Shown: one piece after another, positions 61,443 through 64,000 of the stretch
How positions within the stretch are numbered: the first letter of the stretch is position 1
Layout: the number at the start of each line of letters is the position of its first letter
Source: Poseidonibacter lekithochrous
Lineage (GTDB): Bacteria; Campylobacterota; Campylobacteria; Campylobacterales; Arcobacteraceae
Reading direction: 5' to 3'
Assembly (NCBI RefSeq): GCF_018861145.1
Contig: NZ_JAHKQT010000004.1
Span: 124,001 to 188,000, forward strand
Length of the DNA stretch: 64,000 nt
Program-made: the position numbers and the translations under genes
Notes under the pieces: model-generated
The model's input: only the letters and a program-made list of their open reading frames with translations
Database searches by the model: none
Told to the model about the DNA's origin: nothing

Positions 61443-62855
61443 TTAATAATATGTAATTCTAACTTGATTACGACCATTTTCTTTAACCTCATAAAGTGCA
61501 TCATCAGCTTTTTTTATCAAACTATCTATATCATCACCTTTATTATATACGGATATACCAAAACTAGCAGTGATATTTGTAACTGTAGGAAATATATGTT
61601 TCTCAATTATAATTCGCAATTTTTCTGCCAATATTTGTTTACTTTTAGTATCTCCTTGTGGTACAATAATCAAGAATTCTTCTCCACCCCATCTTCCTAA
61701 CGTATCAGAAACTCTAATATTTTTTTTAAGAAGCATAGCTAACTCTTGAAGTATATTATCTCCAATATTATGTCCATAAGTATCGTTAATTAACTTAAAA
61801 TTATCAATATCTAATATAATTACTCCAAATGAGTAGTTAATTCTTTCTGCACGATAGAATTCATTTTGTAATACTTCATGCAGCTTGTGACGATTATATA
61901 ACTTAGTTAATTGATCAGTTACAGATAATTTTTCAAGCTCACTTTTTTGCTTTAAAATACGTGTATAATGCTTCAAAATTATCCAAGCCATTATCCATAC
62001 TAAAAGTGTAATCAATATCGAAATATACAGTTCTTTATACCAACTATTTAACCAATCTCGATGTGCTTCACCAACAACAACAATAAAAGGTAAGTTATCA
62101 ACTTTTTGGACACTATACAATCTATTTTCATTATCTATAGGTGAAATATTCGAATAAGAATATTGTTTTTTATTTAAACTTATAAAGTTTCTAACTATCG
62201 AAGAATTAACTTCTTTTCCTAAAGCTAGAGGCAGTGATGGTTGACGAGATAGAAGTTTTAAATTATTATCAGCAATAGCAATTACACCATATTTTCCTAT
62301 ATTAACTTTTTTAAGCCATTGAGAAAAAAAAGATAAATTTACTCCAATTCCTGCTAATCCTTTATTATTAGGAAATTTTCGTACTTGAATAACCATCATT
62401 TGATTAATATTACTAATAAACATATTTGAAACATAAGTTTCCATTTTAGGGTTATGCATAGGTTCATAACACCATTCACGTTTACTGGCATTAAAACCAA
62501 CAATAGAAGGAGAATGAGTAATAATACAATTTTCATCATTTAACCCTACACCATTTGAATGAGCTAAAGTATTACGTTTTTTATCAATAAGTTTAGATAT
62601 TTTATCATGTTCAAGAAGATCAGTTGCAGGATACTTTAAAGCTGAAGTGGGGACACGATCAATAATATCGCGCAATACATAATCAGATGCATTAAATGCG
62701 CCTTTTATCCATTCACTTACTAGAAGACTTGTCAATTTAGTATGTTCAAGTACAAGAGATTTTTTTTGATTATATGAAATATATAAATAGATACAGAAAA
62801 AAGAAGCAACAAGAATATTGAATAGAATATAATATGTTACAAATCTTTTTTTCAT
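61443..62855 (-). CDS. Membrane sensor diguanylate cyclase with Cache-type periplasmic domain
   Basis: Probable cyclic di-GMP synthase. TM1 (about 7-25) and TM2 (about 277-297) flank a large periplasmic domain with a PDC/dCache-like course (about 30-270; ...WCYEPMHNPKMETYVSNMF..., KYGVIAIADNNLKLL). The cytoplasmic GGDEF domain (about 310-468) has SVTDQLTKLYNRHKL, DIDNFKLINDTYGHN and the loop GGEEF. The ligand is unknown. The gene is divergent from the Na/Pi transporter, separated by a 262-base gap with no other gene. It is the third diguanylate cyclase in the window. Confidence 0.9.
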   Translation of the reverse strand: MKKRFVTYYILFNILVASFFCIYLYISYNQKKSLVLEHTKLTSLLVSEWIKGAFNASDYVLRDIIDRVPTSALKYPATDLLEHDKISKLIDKKRNTLAHSNGVGLNDENCIITHSPSIVGFNASKREWCYEPMHNPKMETYVSNMFISNINQMMVIQVRKFPNNKGLAGIGVNLSFFSQWLKKVNIGKYGVIAIADNNLKLLSRQPSLPLALGKEVNSSIVRNFISLNKKQYSYSNISPIDNENRLYSVQKVDNLPFIVVVGEAHRDWLNSWYKELYISILITLLVWIMAWIILKHYTRILKQKSELEKLSVTDQLTKLYNRHKLHEVLQNEFYRAERINYSFGVIILDIDNFKLINDTYGHNIGDNILQELAMLLKKNIRVSDTLGRWGGEEFLIIVPQGDTKSKQILAEKLRIIIEKHIFPTVTNITASFGISVYNKGDDIDSLIKKADDALYEVKENGRNQVRITYY

Positions 62856-63117
62856 AATCTTCCTATGTTAATATTTTACTAAGTATACTCAATTATTTTT
62901 ATATAAAAGCTATTCTATCTATGATGAACCATGTATATACAAGTACTTAATTCCATACACATCTCGTTGATAAAATATAATTATATGCAATATAACCTGA
63001 AAAACCAGCAGATAACAGATACAAGAATATTCTTTAATAATTTTATTTCCTTATTTTTGTTATTAAAATGTAACTTTTAAATATTATCATTCAGAAAATA
63101 TAATTAAGGGGAATATA

Positions 63118-64000
63118 TTGGAAGCCGTATTAGAAAAAGAAAATATTAATGTTGAATCACAGAATTGGTTTAAATGGATTTTAATAGCATTATTAGTTTA
63201 TGGATTATTAGTTGCAGTTAGTATGATTGGGAGTGGATTTAAAATAGCAGCAGGAGATCATGCAAAAGAACTTTTTTCATTTGCAAGTAATCCTATTACT
63301 GCTTTAGTTATAGGTATTGTTGCAACTGCATTAATCCAATCATCAAGTACAGTTACTTCAATTATTGTTGGTTTAGTTGCAGGTGGGTTACCTATTTCCA
63401 TTGCTATTCCTATGGTTATGGGTGCAAATATTGGTACTACTATTACAAATACTATTGTTAGTTTAGGTCACGTAAAAGCAGGAGCAGAGTTCAAAAGAGC
63501 ATTTGCCGCAGCTACTATTCATGATTTTTTCAATTTAATTAGTGTAATCATTTTTTTACCCCTAGAAATAGCATTTGGGTTCTTAGATAAAGTAGGAGCA
63601 TATTTAGCCAATTTTTTAGTTGGTGGAGTTCCTATGAGTGTGGGTGGATTTAATTTTATTAAGCCTATAGTAAAACCAGTTGTAGGAACGTTAAAAGATA
63701 TTTTCATTAGTATTGGCATGCAAGATATATTCCTTGGAGTATTTATGATTGTATTTGGTATTAGTCTGATTTTTGTAGTTATTACATATATAGGGAAAAT
63801 ACTGAAAGTTCTTATGGTTGGTAAAGCTAAAGATGTACTACATAAAGCAGTTGGGAAAGGACCTATTTCAGGTATTGCCTCAGGTACTTTAATCACTGTT
63901 TTAGTTCAATCTTCATCTACAACTACAAGTTTAATTGTTCCCTTAGCAGGAAGTGGAGTATTTACTTTAAGACAAATTTATCCATTTACATTAGGTGCTA
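63118..64000 (+). CDS. Na+/phosphate cotransporter family protein (partial, cut by window end)
   Basis: The first 294 residues are visible. The start is TTG with AAGGGGA six bases upstream (MEAVLEKENINVESQNWFKW). The PNaS/NptA family repeat is clear: GIVATALIQSSSTVTSIIVGLVAGG (about 60-84) and SGTLITVLVQSSSTTTSLIVPLAG (about 258-281), each with the QSSS motif of the substrate/Na+ site, and GANIGTTITNT. The C-terminal part lies beyond the window. A TATAAT at 63099 is too near the start to be its promoter with confidence. Confidence 0.9.
   Translation, partial: MEAVLEKENINVESQNWFKWILIALLVYGLLVAVSMIGSGFKIAAGDHAKELFSFASNPITALVIGIVATALIQSSSTVTSIIVGLVAGGLPISIAIPMVMGANIGTTITNTIVSLGHVKAGAEFKRAFAAATIHDFFNLISVIIFLPLEIAFGFLDKVGAYLANFLVGGVPMSVGGFNFIKPIVKPVVGTLKDIFISIGMQDIFLGVFMIVFGISLIFVVITYIGKILKVLMVGKAKDVLHKAVGKGPISGIASGTLITVLVQSSSTTTSLIVPLAGSGVFTLRQIYPFTLGA

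Noticed and set aside
62856-63117. PhoB-like box before the Na/Pi transporter
   Set aside because: No pair of direct repeats with the right spacing could be found; the gap shows only AT-rich sequence and the ribosome binding site.
1-64000. CRISPR array, tRNA, rRNA
   Set aside because: No regularly spaced direct repeats, cloverleaf-like sequences or rRNA-like stretches were seen while reading.

Overview
The window is AT-rich chromosomal DNA (roughly 27-28% GC by eye) from a member of the Campylobacterota, most likely an Arcobacter-type genus (inference). The support is the HslV N-terminus MFDATTI, which has four residues before the catalytic threonine as in Campylobacter; a group III truncated haemoglobin; a HugZ-like protein ending in a His-Gly cluster; a short stand-alone N-acetylglutamate synthase-like GNAT; heavy use of TTG start codons; and extended -10 promoters of the form TGnTATAAT. 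No rRNA, tRNA, CRISPR array or intact insertion sequence was seen.

Layout. (1) 1-3.4 kb is an accessory patch: a HEPN-like protein of unknown function, the stump of a tyrosine integrase and a DUF4214 protein. (2) 3.5-5.5 kb holds phosphoglucomutase and the wreck of a SlyD-type prolyl isomerase. (3) 5.6-11 kb is a tripartite RND efflux operon (TolC, adaptor, permease) in which the permease is split into two overlapping genes, followed by a convergent Sel1-repeat protein. (4) 12.1-21.1 kb is a compact minus-strand operon: rplI-hslV-hslU-(small protein)-tatD-mltD-rlpA-hisB-kdsC-lptC-lptA-engB-GNAT. It joins protein quality control, peptidoglycan cleavage, Kdo synthesis, LPS transport and ribosome assembly. 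(5) 21.3-21.9 kb is a serine recombinase that has lost its catalytic serine. (6) 22.2-28.3 kb is a plus-strand housekeeping operon, ubiX-coaD-tmk-hisS-speA-cysE-TSUP transporter. (7) 28.4-30.9 kb is an aconitase-family protein that has lost its Fe-S ligands and active-site residues.

(8) 31-36 kb has uvrA-DUF309, a sensor diguanylate cyclase and a small conserved protein. (9) 36.2-42.8 kb has a CNNM/CBS transporter coupled to an alpha-carbonic anhydrase, a Kbp/DUF937/YegP group of probable stress proteins, and a HerA-like ATPase with a HugZ-like protein and an HTH protein. (10) 42.8-51.6 kb holds membrane and hypothetical proteins, a DTW-domain tRNA modifier, an L,D-transpeptidase, a possible PD-(D/E)XK-fold protein and an SDR. 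(11) 51.6-64 kb holds two more diguanylate cyclases, a truncated haemoglobin, an OFA-type MFS carrier, SstT, a methyltransferase/GreB pair, a RluA-type pseudouridine synthase, a GltS-like FMN protein, a flavoprotein disulfide reductase and a Na/Pi cotransporter cut by the window end.

Most of the window is ordinary core genome. The items most worth checking are the degenerate aconitase, the orphan HEPN protein in a decayed island, the catalytically dead recombinase and the split RND permease. No convincing multi-gene novel system was found. All family assignments come from reading motifs in the translations; no database search was run.
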